The notes: generated from the sequence alone by a model not told the origin. Shown: positions 1 to 9,875, numbered from the stretch's first letter. The stretch: 64,000 nt of DNA from Lachnospiraceae bacterium (GCA_029067085.1 JAIEFE010000013.1:186001-250000), one strand, 5' to 3'. Numbers and translations are program-made.

Positions 1-1
1 A

Positions 2-1495
2 ACGAAAAACGAATCGCAGCTTATAAAGCGTTTCAAGGGAAAAGAAGGACAGATTCAAGCAGTCTCTCATAAGTCCTATCATTTTGTAGAGATCGGAGAA
101 AAACCGCTTCAGGCACCGCCCATCATCGTGGGAACTGGACCGGCGGGACTTTTCTGCGGCTATATGCTGGCAAAGGCCGGATACCGCCCCATCCTTTTAG
201 AGCGTGGAAAAGAAGTACATAAGCGCCTTGCGGATGTGGAGCGTTTCTGGAAGGAGGGGATTCTTGATCCTTCCTCCAACGTCCAGTTTGGGGAGGGCGG
301 CGCAGGAACCTTTTCAGACGGAAAGTTGACCACTACGGTCAAAGATCCGTGCGGCAGGCAGAGAGAGGTATTGCGCATCTTTGTGGAGGCCGGAGCGCCG
401 GAAGAAATTCTCTATGATGCAAAGCCCCACATCGGCACGGATATCCTGATCAAAGTGGTGGAAAATCTGCGAAGACAGATTCTTACATGGGGCGGGGAGA
501 TACGCTTCGAGACGCGGGCAGAGGCGCTCTTGATAGAGGAAGGACGTACCGTTGGCGTGATGACAGACGGAAAGCCTCTGTATGGCGGGGCGGTGATTCT
601 GGCAATAGGCCACAGTGCAAGAGATACCTTTCAGAGTCTGTTTGCGCAGACTGTGCCGATGGAGGCCAAGGCTTTCGCGGTAGGACTTCGCATGGAGCAT
701 CCAAGGGCTGTGATAGACAGTCTGCAGTACGGGGAAGGCGCAGATCTTTTGCCTGCAGCGCCCTACAAGGTGACAGCAAAGACGTCAGGCGGCAGAGGCG
801 TCTACTCCTTTTGCATGTGTCCGGGCGGTTATGTGGTGAACGCTTCCTCTGAATCCGGTCGGACTGCAGTGAACGGCATGAGCTACAGCGGCCGGGACGG
901 TAAGAACAGTAACAGCGCGATGATCGTTACAGTGACACCGGAGGATTTTGGCGGCGACGGGCCTCTTGCGGGCATCGGCTTTCAGAGACGGCTTGAGGAG
1001 AAGGCGTATGAGATCGGAAAGGGTGCTGTGCCCGTGGAACGCTATGGTGATTTTCGTGCGGCGGTCTGCGCCGGAAAGGAAATGAAAGTGCAGGCGCCGG
1101 CAGCCCTGCCTTCAGCAGGGAAAGGGCAAAGAACAAAAGTATTCCCGGGAGAGCGTGATTCCGATTTTGTGCCGGCAATCAAAGGCGCATGGTGCTTTGC
1201 TCCTGTGCATGACATTTTGCCCGATACGTTGAATCAGGCGCTTGTGGAAGGGATTGACTTAATTGGTCAAACTATGCCGGGATTTGATAGTGGGGATGCT
1301 TATCTCTCGGGCGTGGAGAGCCGTACCTCCTCACCGGTGCGAATCCTGCGGGACGAGACAGGACAATCCGCCATAAGAGGATTATATCCCTGTGGGGAGG
1401 GAGCGGGCTATGCGGGCGGGATCACATCGGCAGCTATGGATGGTATCCTGATCGCGGAGAAGCTTGCGTCGGCTTATCATCCTATGGTAAAATGA
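2..1495 (+). CDS. FAD-dependent dehydrogenase (COG2509-like), 5' end outside window
   Basis: The frame is open from the left edge, so the N-terminus is missing; 497 residues are visible. A dinucleotide-binding motif VGTGPAG (about visible residues 43-49), followed by the acidic strand end LLERG, marks a Rossmann FAD-binding fold. A late segment, YPCGEGAGYAGGI, is the usual second FAD contact near the C-terminus. This pattern fits the widespread uncharacterised NAD(P)/FAD-dependent oxidoreductases annotated as 'FAD-dependent dehydrogenase'. The substrate is unknown. The visible region before the motif is probably the end of the N-terminal extension seen in this family. The next gene, proB, follows after 53 bp, but nothing ties the function to proline synthesis. 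Confidence 0.8.
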   Translation, partial: TKNESQLIKRFKGKEGQIQAVSHKSYHFVEIGEKPLQAPPIIVGTGPAGLFCGYMLAKAGYRPILLERGKEVHKRLADVERFWKEGILDPSSNVQFGEGGAGTFSDGKLTTTVKDPCGRQREVLRIFVEAGAPEEILYDAKPHIGTDILIKVVENLRRQILTWGGEIRFETRAEALLIEEGRTVGVMTDGKPLYGGAVILAIGHSARDTFQSLFAQTVPMEAKAFAVGLRMEHPRAVIDSLQYGEGADLLPAAPYKVTAKTSGGRGVYSFCMCPGGYVVNASSESGRTAVNGMSYSGRDGKNSNSAMIVTVTPEDFGGDGPLAGIGFQRRLEEKAYEIGKGAVPVERYGDFRAAVCAGKEMKVQAPAALPSAGKGQRTKVFPGERDSDFVPAIKGAWCFAPVHDILPDTLNQALVEGIDLIGQTMPGFDSGDAYLSGVESRTSSPVRILRDETGQSAIRGLYPCGEGAGYAGGITSAAMDGILIAEKLASAYHPMVK

Positions 1496-1548
1496 ATCGT
1501 TGCCAATTGCATAGGCGATCATAGAAACAGGAAAGGAAATGAGGGTAA

Positions 1549-2415
1549 GTGATAGACAGAAAAGACTTACTGAAAAACAAACAGAGAATCGTGGTAAAGA
1601 TCGGCTCCTCTTCTTTACAGCATAAGGAGACAGGAGATCTGGATTATACCAAGCTGGATGTGCTGGTGCGGGAGTTGTGCGATCTGAGAAACCGGGGCAG
1701 GGACGTGGTGCTTGTGACATCCGGGGCAATCGCTGTCGGAGAGAAAGCCGTATCCGCAAACAGGGAGGCGGGAGATGATCCAATCGCAGTGAAACAGGCC
1801 TATGCCGCAGTCGGACAGGCCAGACTGATGATGACCTATCAGAAGATATTTGCCGAGTATAATCAGGTGGCGGCACAGATTCTGATGACCAAAAATACAG
1901 TGGTAGACAATTTAAACCGCTACAACGCAAAGAACACATTTGAGGAACTTTTTAAGCTGGGTGTGATTCCCATTGTGAATGAGAATGACACCGTAGCCAC
2001 TTACGAGATCGAGATTGGAGACAACGACACCCTTTCCGCTATTGTGGCCTCCCTGGTAGAGGCGGATGTGCTCCTTCTCTTGTCGGATATCGACGGTCTT
2101 TACACGGATGATCCCAGAAAAAATCCGGATGTGAAGTACATAGAGGTAGTGGAGGAACTGACGGAGGAGCTGATGAATATGGGTAAGGCTTCCACCGGGA
2201 GCAGCGTCGGCACAGGGGGCATGACTACAAAACTTCAAGCCGCAAAGATAGCGGGCAGCACCGGAATCGATATGGTCATTGCTAACAGCAAAGACATCAA
2301 AGTGATTCACAGGATTCTTGACGGGCAGAATATCGGCACCCTTTTTCTGGCTCATAAGGATGAAAAATTTGATCTTCCGCTCTATGTGCAGCAACTGCAT
2401 ATGTACGAAAAATAA
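1549..2415 (+). CDS. proB: Glutamate 5-kinase
   Basis: This enzyme phosphorylates L-glutamate with ATP to gamma-glutamyl phosphate, the first step of proline synthesis in the cytosol. The 288-residue protein has an amino-acid-kinase fold: VVKIGSSSL (about 15-23), VTSGAIAVG (56-64), PIVNENDTV (141-149) and the nucleotide-site segment SDIDGLYT (179-186). It lacks the C-terminal PUA domain of the E. coli enzyme, as many clostridial ProB proteins do. The start is GTG with an AGGG ribosome site a few bases upstream. It acts together with proA, found 0.95 kb downstream; two unrelated small genes lie between them. Confidence 0.95.
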   Translation: MIDRKDLLKNKQRIVVKIGSSSLQHKETGDLDYTKLDVLVRELCDLRNRGRDVVLVTSGAIAVGEKAVSANREAGDDPIAVKQAYAAVGQARLMMTYQKIFAEYNQVAAQILMTKNTVVDNLNRYNAKNTFEELFKLGVIPIVNENDTVATYEIEIGDNDTLSAIVASLVEADVLLLLSDIDGLYTDDPRKNPDVKYIEVVEELTEELMNMGKASTGSSVGTGGMTTKLQAAKIAGSTGIDMVIANSKDIKVIHRILDGQNIGTLFLAHKDEKFDLPLYVQQLHMYEK

Positions 2416-2420
2416 AGCAG

Positions 2421-2511
2421 CGTTATCGTCGGTGATATATTGGGATAAACAGAAAATTTTATGATGAAAACAAGCGGCAGAATCCGTAAGATCACATGAA
2501 ACACGATAACG
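2421..2511 (+). other. Intergenic inverted repeat closing the proB-DUF896 spacer
   Basis: A perfect 9-bp inverted repeat (CGTTATCGT at 2421-2429 and ACGATAACG at 2503-2511) encloses most of the 114-bp spacer. A second inner pairing, GTGAT (2432-2436) with ATCAC (2491-2495), nests inside it. There is no T-run, so it is not an intrinsic terminator. It could be an RNA structure in the untranslated region ahead of the DUF896 gene. Confidence 0.4.
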
Positions 2512-2529
2512 GAAATAGGAGAAAAAGTC

Positions 2530-2757
2530 ATGAAGGTCGCTGAACTGACAAAGAGAATCAACGAGCTGTACCACAAATCGCAGGCGGAGGGGTTGACCCC
2601 CGAGGAGAAGGAGGAACAGGCGGCATTAAGACAGGCTTACGTGGCGAATGTGAGGGCAAACTTAAGAGGTCAGCTTGATCATATCTCTATCGTGGAAAAG
2701 GATGGCAGCATCACGAATCTTGGCGAGAAGAAGAGACATGGAACAGACAAAACGTGA
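2530..2757 (+). CDS. DUF896 (YnzC-type) small protein
   Basis: A 75-residue, highly charged helical protein. The N-terminal pattern ITKRINEL-like followed by GLTPEEKEEQAALR and the segment VRANLRGQLD matches the DUF896 family (B. subtilis YnzC), small two-helix cytoplasmic proteins of unknown function. The ribosome site AGGAG (2517-2521) lies ahead of the ATG. The 3' end overlaps the start of the next gene by 20 bp, so the two are probably translated from one message. Confidence 0.85.
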   Translation: MKVAELTKRINELYHKSQAEGLTPEEKEEQAALRQAYVANVRANLRGQLDHISIVEKDGSITNLGEKKRHGTDKT

Positions 2758-3361
2758 AATCAGAGAGAGAGCCCTTGCCCTGCGTGATGCCCTGTTACCT
2801 GCTGAGCGGGCAGCCTACAGCAAAGAGATCATTGACAAGATAACTCGTCTGGACTGCTACCGAAATGCGGCAGCTCTCCTCGTTTATGTAAGCTTTCGCA
2901 GCGAGGTGGAGACTGGGATGCTGATCGAAAACGCACTTGTGGATAAAAAGGCGGTTTTTTCGCCTGTCGTCTCAGGGCGGGAAATGGAATTTTTCCGAAT
3001 CACTTCTCTGAATGAACTAAAAAGCGGCTATCAGGGCATTTTGGAGCCTGCGCAGGAGGCAGAAGCTTCCTACAGGGAATGGATGAGACAAAAAGAGATC
3101 TCTTCAACAAGGACGCTGCTGTGTATGCCGGGTGCGGCCTTTGACAGAGAGAGAAACCGTATCGGCTACGGGGGCGGATATTATGACCGCTATCTGTCTG
3201 CACTTTCAGCGGAGCAGGAGAAGAGGACAGAAAATATTGAGACCATCGCGCTCGCTTTTTCCTGTCAGATCTTTGCGGAGATTCCCCGTGAACCGCACGA
3301 TCTGCGGCCGGACAGGATCGTGACAGAGCGGGAGATCATAGCAGAAAGGAACGGAGTATAG
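2738..3361 (+). CDS. 5-formyltetrahydrofolate cyclo-ligase
   Basis: This enzyme converts 5-formyl-THF to 5,10-methenyl-THF with ATP. The 207-residue protein has the N-terminal KREIRERALALRD helix and the family signature near the C-terminal third, DRERNRIGYGGGYYDRY, which forms the ATP/folate site. ATG at 2738 is chosen because the family begins with this helix; the reading frame stays open further upstream, but that extension has no family similarity. The start lies inside the DUF896 gene, suggesting coupled translation. The stop is one base before the proA start, so it belongs to the proline-gene transcript. Confidence 0.92.
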   Translation: MEQTKREIRERALALRDALLPAERAAYSKEIIDKITRLDCYRNAAALLVYVSFRSEVETGMLIENALVDKKAVFSPVVSGREMEFFRITSLNELKSGYQGILEPAQEAEASYREWMRQKEISSTRTLLCMPGAAFDRERNRIGYGGGYYDRYLSALSAEQEKRTENIETIALAFSCQIFAEIPREPHDLRPDRIVTEREIIAERNGV

Positions 3362-3362
3362 G

Positions 3363-4619
3363 ATGGAAATTCAGACATATTTGGAGAAGCTCGGTGGCAA
3401 TGCAAAGGAAGCTAAGAACAGCTTACAGCGGCTCACTACAGAACAGAAAAATCACGCGCTCTGCGCTTCGGCTGAAGCACTCACAAAAGCCGTTGACAGG
3501 CTTCTTGACGCCAATGAGAAGGATTATGAGGCTGCGAAGGAGGCTGGGATGACAGAAGGCCTGTTAGATCGGCTGAAACTAACGCCCCAGAGAATAGATG
3601 CCATGGCGGAAGGCCTTCGTCAGATTGCGGATCTGCCTGATCCCGTAGGAGAGGTCATGGAGGATTTTGACAGACCGAACGGCCTGCACATCGAGAAAGT
3701 GCGCGTGCCCATGGGTGTCATCGGCATTATCTGCGAGGCAAGGCCAAATGTGACGGTGGATGCCTTTGGTCTTGGTTTTAAGACGGGAAACGCCGTGATC
3801 TTAAAGGGCGGAACAGCTGCCTTTTACGCCAACAAAGCCATCACCGAAGTGATCAGGGAAGCCCTGGCTTCATGTCGGATTGACGAGAATGCATTTCAAT
3901 TGATCGAGAACAACGACAGGGCGGTAACTACCGCTTTCATGAGACTGAAATCCCATGTGGATCTGCTGATTCCCAGAGGCGGCGCAGGCCTGATCCGCTC
4001 TGTTGTAGAAAACAGTACGATACCGGTGATTGAGACGGGAACGGGAAACTGCCATATCTTTGTGGATGAGACGGCGGATTTTGACAAAGCGATCCCAATT
4101 ATCATAAATGCAAAAACCCAGAGGATCGGTGTCTGCAATGCCTGTGAGTCCCTGCTGGTTCACGAGAAGATTGCAGAACGTTTTTTGCCTCTTTTGGGTG
4201 AGGCGCTCTCCGCTCATAAGGTGGAGATCCGTGGAGATGAAACTGTGTTGAAAAATATAGAGGGAGCGATTCCGGCTACCGATGAAGATTATGGAAGAGA
4301 ATATCTTGATCTGATCATTTCCGCAAAGACTGTGGGTTCTCTGGAGGAGGCCATTGCACACATCAATCGATACAATACCGGCCACTCCGATGCCATCCTG
4401 ACGGAGGATAAGATCCATGCGGAAAAGTTTTTACAGGAGGTAGATGCGGCCTGCGTCTATGTGAATGCCTCAACACGCTTTACTGACGGCTTTGAATTCG
4501 GTTTCGGAGCGGAGATCGGCATCAGTACCCAGAAGCTCCACGCCAGAGGACCTATGGGGCTTAGGGAGCTCACCTCTTACAAATATCAGATTAAGGGAAA
4601 TGGACAGGTGCGTCCGTAA
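3363..4619 (+). CDS. proA: Gamma-glutamyl phosphate reductase
   Basis: This enzyme reduces gamma-glutamyl phosphate to glutamate 5-semialdehyde with NADPH, the second step of proline synthesis. The length of 418 residues is normal. The aldehyde-dehydrogenase fold is seen in IICEARPNVTVDAFGL (about 118-133) and the catalytic cysteine segment RIGVCNACESL (about residues 253-263). The C-terminal FGFGAEIGISTQKLHARGPMG (about 379-399) is characteristic of ProA. It is encoded directly behind the cyclo-ligase gene and completes the ProB/ProA pair. No clear intrinsic terminator follows, only a T-rich tract at 4668-4700. Confidence 0.97.
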   Translation: MEIQTYLEKLGGNAKEAKNSLQRLTTEQKNHALCASAEALTKAVDRLLDANEKDYEAAKEAGMTEGLLDRLKLTPQRIDAMAEGLRQIADLPDPVGEVMEDFDRPNGLHIEKVRVPMGVIGIICEARPNVTVDAFGLGFKTGNAVILKGGTAAFYANKAITEVIREALASCRIDENAFQLIENNDRAVTTAFMRLKSHVDLLIPRGGAGLIRSVVENSTIPVIETGTGNCHIFVDETADFDKAIPIIINAKTQRIGVCNACESLLVHEKIAERFLPLLGEALSAHKVEIRGDETVLKNIEGAIPATDEDYGREYLDLIISAKTVGSLEEAIAHINRYNTGHSDAILTEDKIHAEKFLQEVDAACVYVNASTRFTDGFEFGFGAEIGISTQKLHARGPMGLRELTSYKYQIKGNGQVRP

Positions 4620-4857
4620 CTGTGCGTTTTGTCTGCAATTTTGGCAGAGATTAGTACATATTAGCCAATTTTTATTTTTTTGTTTTTTTATTCTTTTCTA
4701 TTTCGACATGTTGTGATACAATGAGCAGGAATCTACTTATTTTGCGGCTTGTAATGATTTTGAGTCTGCGGATCAACCGGATCATCGTTTTTTACGCAGC
4801 CCTGTAGATTGCTAAAATCATACAGGATGGGGAAAAAATAGATTGGAGAACAGGAAA

Positions 4858-6573
4858 ATGGAAAAACAGAAAAAACTGAGCGTTAGGACACAGCTTGTGT
4901 TGCTGTGCGCAATCCCTATGGTTATCATGGTAGCGGCTTTAACCGTGTATTCTATCAGCACCATGAGAAAGCTGATACGCGAATCCAATTTTGAGGGCCT
5001 TGAAAGCCTTTGCCAGAGTGTATACGCTGCATATGAAGCGCTGGACAGCGGCGATTACTGGATAGTGGGAGATGTGCTTTGGAAAGGCAGCTACTGTGTG
5101 TCGGATCATGAGAATGTCATCGACGGTTTTGTGGAAGGAAGGGCCGCTGACGTAACCGTTTTTTATGGCGATACCAGACTTGCAACATCCCTGCGGGACA
5201 AGTCCACCGGAGAGAGGATTCTCGGCACGAAGGCATCCGACGAGGTGATCAAGACTGTCTTAAACGAGGGTAAAACCTTTGAAACCGACAACGTTATCAT
5301 AAACGGCGAAACTTACTATGCCTTTTATATGCCTGTAACGGACCGCTCCGGCCAAGTTGTGGGAATGGTCTTTGCGGGACAGCCTGCCACATCGGCACTT
5401 GCTAAGATCAATCAGAGTTCACTGGCGATTCTTGGTATTTCGATTTTCATTTTGATTGTAGCATTAGTGGTCTGCTTTAAGATCGCAAGCGCGCTCGCAA
5501 GAGTGATCATTCAGACAGAGGGGCTTCTGTCCTCTTTGGCGGAAGGAAATCTGGATCTGGAAGTAAGCGAGAGGATCCTAAAGAGAACCGACGAGATCGG
5601 CGTGATGGGACACGCTGTTCAGCGGCTTTTGGATGAACTGAAGAAGATTATTGGCAGTATTAAAAGTAATACCGAAACCCTCATGAAGCAGGGAGAAAAT
5701 CTGGAGGGTATGGCATCTCAGACTTCAACAACTGCGGACGAGATCAGCACTGCGGTAGAGGATCTCTCCAAGGGCGCTGTCTCCATGGCGGAAGATATCG
5801 AATCCGCTACTGGTCAGGTAGCCAACATGGGGGCGATTATTGAAAAGATTGTGGAGAGTGTCAGGGAACTTGACGATCTCTCCGGTAAGATGCATGTTGC
5901 GGATACGGAGTCTTCCCGTATCATCAATGAATTGAGCGCATCTAACGATAGGACAACGGAAGCGATTAAAAAGATTGAAGTTTCCGTACATACGACTAAC
6001 GAGTCCGTAACCAGGATTCAGGATGCTGTTAACCTCATCGCATCTATCGCGAGTGAGACCAGCCTGCTTGCTCTAAATGCCAGCATTGAGGCGGCCAGAG
6101 CCGGCGAGGCAGGCCGCGGATTTGCCGTCGTGGCGACCCAGATTTCCAAGCTCTCCGAAGATTCTGCGCAGTCCACGAAGACTATCGAAGATATCATTCA
6201 TCAGCTCACGGTAGATTCTGAAGCGTCTGTCCAGATCATGAACGAAGTGAATGAGATTATTCTGGAGCAGCAAAAGAAGCTTACGCAGACCAAGGAGAAA
6301 TTTGGCGATGTGAGCCGTGGTATCGATGATTCCAGGAAAGAATCCAATTTGATCAACAATCAGGCCGGGGAGTGCGACAGCGAGAGAGGAAGGGTCGTGG
6401 ATGTGATTCAGAATCTATCTGCGGTATCGCAGGAAAATGCTGCTTCTACTGAGGAGACAACTGCTTCCATGGAGGAGCTGAACGCGACCATCAATCTGCT
6501 TGCGGAGGAGGCAAGCGAACTCAAGCAGCTGGCTAAGATTCTGGAGGAGAATGTTTCCTTCTTCAAGCTGTAA
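4858..6573 (+). CDS. Methyl-accepting chemotaxis protein with single Cache-type sensor
   Basis: Membrane chemoreceptor of 571 residues. Transmembrane helix 1 is at about 12-34. A periplasmic-type domain of about 150 residues, with the pattern of a single Cache domain (ending in [21 protein letters not shown]), precedes helix 2 at about 187-210. A HAMP segment and the cytoplasmic signalling hairpin follow, with the conserved tip [20 protein letters not shown] (around residue 400). ATG 4858 is preferred over an in-frame TTG at 4843 because TTGGAGAA provides a well-spaced ribosome site. The ligand is unknown. Monocistronic: a hairpin follows the stop. Confidence 0.9.
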   Translation: MEKQKKLSVRTQLVLLCAIPMVIMVAALTVYSISTMRKLIRESNFEGLESLCQSVYAAYEALDSGDYWIVGDVLWKGSYCVSDHENVIDGFVEGRAADVTVFYGDTRLATSLRDKSTGERILGTKASDEVIKTVLNEGKTFETDNVIINGETYYAFYMPVTDRSGQVVGMVFAGQPATSALAKINQSSLAILGISIFILIVALVVCFKIASALARVIIQTEGLLSSLAEGNLDLEVSERILKRTDEIGVMGHAVQRLLDELKKIIGSIKSNTETLMKQGENLEGMASQTSTTADEISTAVEDLSKGAVSMAEDIESATGQVANMGAIIEKIVESVRELDDLSGKMHVADTESSRIINELSASNDRTTEAIKKIEVSVHTTNESVTRIQDAVNLIASIASETSLLALNASIEAARAGEAGRGFAVVATQISKLSEDSAQSTKTIEDIIHQLTVDSEASVQIMNEVNEIILEQQKKLTQTKEKFGDVSRGIDDSRKESNLINNQAGECDSERGRVVDVIQNLSAVSQENAASTEETTASMEELNATINLLAEEASELKQLAKILEENVSFFKL

Positions 6574-6594
6574 GGTATCAATTTAGCAATGAGA

Positions 6595-6640
6595 AATCCC
6601 ATGGACTGTCGGAGGCGGTTCATGGGATTGATTGCGTTTT
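6595..6640 (+). terminator. Probable intrinsic terminator after the chemoreceptor gene
   Basis: A 9-bp inverted repeat AATCCCATG (6595-6603) and CATGGGATT (6621-6629) encloses a 17-nt loop and is followed by a T-containing stretch ending in TTTT at 6637-6640. The T-tract is broken, so efficiency may be moderate. Confidence 0.55.
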
Positions 6641-6644
6641 AGGG

Positions 6645-6673
6645 TTGACGAAACGCTCCGAAATCTTTACTAT
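6645..6673 (+). promoter_or_regulatory. Sigma-A-type promoter of the lipoprotein gene
   Basis: A -35 TTGACG (6645-6650) and a -10 TACTAT (6668-6673) are separated by 17 bp. They lie between the terminator-like hairpin and the lipoprotein gene, about 45 bp upstream of its ATG. Confidence 0.6.
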
Positions 6674-6718
6674 GGTTTAATGAGAGGATTTTAATCACAT
6701 TTGGAGGACATTGTTTTC

Positions 6719-7336
6719 ATGAGATGTAAAATCATAAGTGCCTGCCTGTTTCTTGTTCTTCTTTTCACGGCATGCGGCGAGGATGAGACGTTAAGCGCAT
6801 ATCTGGAGGACATGAATACTTTTTTTTCGCGGGCGGCTGAATATAATGAAAAAATGAATGCTATTGACCGCGACTCGGACACAGCGCTTCTGGAGCTTCT
6901 TGGCTATTTGGATGCGCTGGAGGAGGATATCGCATGGATGGCGGAACTTGAGGTGCCGGAACAGTTTTCAGCAGCGGAGAGCCTTGCGGATGAAGCGGCC
7001 GAAAACATGAAGCAGTCCGTTGAGCTCTTTCACAGAGCGTGCGAGGGAGAGACGTTTGATGACGCAACAGCGCAGGCAGCCATAGAATACTACAACCGTA
7101 CCAATATCCGCATCCAGTATATAATTACCATTTTACACGGGGAAATTCCAGAGGGAGAAGGCGTCACCTATACGGAAGAGAATGCCCTTCTCGGCGGAGG
7201 CTATTTAAATAAGCAGGATGAGAAAGATCAGAATACTGAGGAAGACGGGAGATCGTCCGAGGAAGAGCCGGATGATGATTTCGACACGGACGATACGGTT
7301 TTTTATATGGATTCTTCCGAAGAACAGACGGAGTAG
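6719..7336 (+). CDS. Putative lipoprotein of unknown function
   Basis: The 205-residue protein begins with a lipoprotein signal peptide: MRCK, a hydrophobic core, then a lipobox LFTAC with the lipidated cysteine at residue 19. The mature part is acidic and helical, and the last roughly 40 residues are a low-complexity Asp/Glu/Ser tail. ATG 6719 is chosen because GGAGG (6703-6707) sits at the right distance; an in-frame TTG at 6701 would overlap that ribosome site. It was not recognised as a named family. Likely exported and anchored on the outer face of the membrane, processed by LspA (encoded at 51.6 kb). Confidence 0.75.
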   Translation: MRCKIISACLFLVLLFTACGEDETLSAYLEDMNTFFSRAAEYNEKMNAIDRDSDTALLELLGYLDALEEDIAWMAELEVPEQFSAAESLADEAAENMKQSVELFHRACEGETFDDATAQAAIEYYNRTNIRIQYIITILHGEIPEGEGVTYTEENALLGGGYLNKQDEKDQNTEEDGRSSEEEPDDDFDTDDTVFYMDSSEEQTE

Positions 7337-7415
7337 CGAGGAGTGGATGCATTAAGAAAAATCTCTAATGCACACAGAAGCGGTTGCTTCGCAAAGAACT
7401 AAAACGGAGAACAAA

Positions 7416-9875
7416 ATGAACAGACAGGAATTTCAGGCATTATTAAAGGATACCTTGCTTTTTTTAGACGGAGCTACCGGATCGAATCTGCAAAAGAAGG
7501 GGATGCCTTCGGGGGTATGCCCGGAACAGTGGATTCTGGAACATCGGGATATCATGATCGAGCTGCAGCGGCAGTTCGTGGATGCGGGAAGTAACATTGT
7601 ATACGCACCGACTTTTACAGCTAACAGGATCAAGCTTGCAGAGTACGGCCTTGCAGACGATATTGAAAAAATAAACCGGGAGCTTGTAGCGCTCTCAAAA
7701 GAGGCGGTGGGCACACGGGCTTATGTGGCGGGTGACCTGACCATGACAGGAGAGCAGCTTGCCCCTATCGGAAAGCTTTCCTTTGAGGAGCTTGTCGAAG
7801 TATATAAGGAGCAGATTCGTTATCTGGCTGATGCCGGAGCTGATCTTCTTGTGATAGAGACTATGATGAGTCTGCAGGAGACCAGAGCGGCGGTGATCGC
7901 TGCAAAAGAAGTCTGTGATCTGGCTGTGATGGCGACTCTAACCTTTGAGGCGGACGGCAGGACGCTCTTTGGAACCGATGCGGTCACGGCAGCCGTTGTA
8001 CTGGAGAGTCTGGGTGTCTCTGCGGTGGGGACAAACTGTTCCACAGGGCCGGATCGGATGGTTGAGACTGTACGTGCCATGGCGCAGGCGACCGCCATAC
8101 CCATTATCGCGAAACCAAATGCCGGCCTTCCCGTGCTTGATACGGCGGGAAACACGGTTTATGATATGGATGAAGAAACCTTTGCAAAAGGTATGTGTGA
8201 TATCATTGAGGCGGGCGCATCCATTATCGGCGGATGCTGCGGTACAACACCCGATTACATCCGGGCTGCCAAAAGTGCGGTAGCCGGTATGGTTCCCGCG
8301 AAACGTGAAAAACCGGAGCTGCGCTTTTTAACCAGTGAGAGAAAGACGGTCGCCTTTGGACTTAACGATCCGTTTCTGGTTGTTGGTGAGCGCATCAATC
8401 CCACAGGGAAGAAAAAGCTGCAGGCGGCTCTGAAAGAAGGCTCCATGGAGCTTGTATCTGCCTTTGCGGAGGAGCAGGAGGCATGCGGTGCGGCAATCCT
8501 TGATGTGAACATGGGCATGAGCGGCATTGATGAAAATGCTATGATGCTAAGAGCGATAGAGACGGTAAGCGCTGTCACAAGCCTGCCCCTTTCCTTAGAT
8601 TCCAGCCACGTAGAGGTACTAGAGGCTGCATTGCGCAGATATCCCGGCAGAGCACTGGTAAACTCTGTATCCGGCGAACAGGAAAAGCTTTCAAAGCTCC
8701 TTCCCATTGTAAAAAAATACGGCGCCATGTTTATCCTTCTGCCCCTGTCGGATGCGGGGCTTCCACAGGATCTTGCAGAGAAGATAGAGATCATTGAGAA
8801 AATAGAGAAAAAAGCTTACGAACTTGGCTTCACGAAGGAGGATATCGTGGTGGACGGTCTGGTGGCCACCGTTGGGGCGAATAAAAACGCCGCCCTGGAG
8901 ACCCTGGAGACGATCCGTTACTGTAAGGAAAAAGGACTTGCCACGATCTGCGGTCTGTCCAATATCTCTTTCGGACTGCCGGAAAGGAGTTTTGTCAACA
9001 CAGCTTTTCTCACCATGGCAATCCGCGAAGGGCTTACCATGGCAATCGCAAATCCCTCTCAGGAACTTTTGATGAGCTGCGCTTTTGCTTCCGACCTTCT
9101 ACTCAATAAGAAGGACGCAGACATTCGCTATATTGAGCTTATGGATGCGGTTCGGGAAAAACGGGAAGCGGCAGGAGAGATTGCACCGAAGGAAACAGGA
9201 ATCCGTTTGCATGCGCCTGTCAAAGAGCAGGACACATTATCTTCCCGTGACAAGCTATACAGGGACGTTTTGAAAGGAAATAGAGAAGGCATTAGCGCTG
9301 ACACGCAGAAAGCACTTGACGAGGGCCATACAGCGAAGGTGCTGCTTGATGAGATTCTTCTTCCCGCCATCAACGAGGTGGGAGAACTCTTTGACAAGGG
9401 AAAGTATTTCCTGCCCCAGCTCATAGCCAGTGCAGAGGCGATGAAGACTGCCATTGAGTATATGGAACCCCTTCTCTTACAGGAAAAGACAGACCGAAAG
9501 ATGCCGACGGTGGTGATCGCTACGGTGGAGGGTGACATCCACGACATCGGGAAAAATCTAGTGGCGCTGATGTTAAAAAACTATGGTTTCCACGTGGTCG
9601 ATCTTGGAAAAGATGTCCCGAAGGAGACTATCATAGAGGAGGCAAAGAAGCATAATGCGCAGGTGATCGCACTCTCGGCCTTGATGACGACCACCATGCA
9701 GCAGATGCGTCATGTGATAGACTATGCAAAAAGCCGGCAGGTAGATGCTAAGATCATTGTGGGCGGCGCGGTCATCACGCAGGAATATGCTGACGAGATT
9801 GGAGCAGACGGCTATTCCGGGGATGCTGCTGATGCGGTGAAACTGACAAAGCGCCTTTTAGGAATTGCAGAATGA
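7416..9875 (+). CDS. metH: Cobalamin-dependent methionine synthase, short form
   Basis: This enzyme transfers a methyl group from 5-methyl-THF to homocysteine via cobalamin. The 819-residue protein has, in order, a homocysteine/zinc domain (Cys at about 208 in GTNCSTGPD and the Cys pair at 274-275 in GGCCGTTPD), a pterin-binding TIM barrel (about 310-570, with GERINPTGKK and LSLDSSH), a B12 cap (about 590-680) and a B12-binding domain with the DxHxxG motif (DIHDIG, about 707-712). The AdoMet-binding reactivation domain of E. coli MetH is absent, as is usual in Clostridia. ATG 7416 is chosen for its GGAGAA ribosome site; the frame is open further upstream. Confidence 0.95.
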   Translation: MNRQEFQALLKDTLLFLDGATGSNLQKKGMPSGVCPEQWILEHRDIMIELQRQFVDAGSNIVYAPTFTANRIKLAEYGLADDIEKINRELVALSKEAVGTRAYVAGDLTMTGEQLAPIGKLSFEELVEVYKEQIRYLADAGADLLVIETMMSLQETRAAVIAAKEVCDLAVMATLTFEADGRTLFGTDAVTAAVVLESLGVSAVGTNCSTGPDRMVETVRAMAQATAIPIIAKPNAGLPVLDTAGNTVYDMDEETFAKGMCDIIEAGASIIGGCCGTTPDYIRAAKSAVAGMVPAKREKPELRFLTSERKTVAFGLNDPFLVVGERINPTGKKKLQAALKEGSMELVSAFAEEQEACGAAILDVNMGMSGIDENAMMLRAIETVSAVTSLPLSLDSSHVEVLEAALRRYPGRALVNSVSGEQEKLSKLLPIVKKYGAMFILLPLSDAGLPQDLAEKIEIIEKIEKKAYELGFTKEDIVVDGLVATVGANKNAALETLETIRYCKEKGLATICGLSNISFGLPERSFVNTAFLTMAIREGLTMAIANPSQELLMSCAFASDLLLNKKDADIRYIELMDAVREKREAAGEIAPKETGIRLHAPVKEQDTLSSRDKLYRDVLKGNREGISADTQKALDEGHTAKVLLDEILLPAINEVGELFDKGKYFLPQLIASAEAMKTAIEYMEPLLLQEKTDRKMPTVVIATVEGDIHDIGKNLVALMLKNYGFHVVDLGKDVPKETIIEEAKKHNAQVIALSALMTTTMQQMRHVIDYAKSRQVDAKIIVGGAVITQEYADEIGADGYSGDAADAVKLTKRLLGIAE

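Noticed and set aside
4843-4857. TTG start for the first chemoreceptor
   Set aside because: The ATG at 4858 has a better ribosome site (TTGGAGAA), which contains the TTG itself.
7337-7415. Possible S-box or B12 riboswitch upstream of metH
   Set aside because: The gap is only 79 bp; it holds one small hairpin (TGCATTA with TAATGCA) and none of the conserved riboswitch cores.
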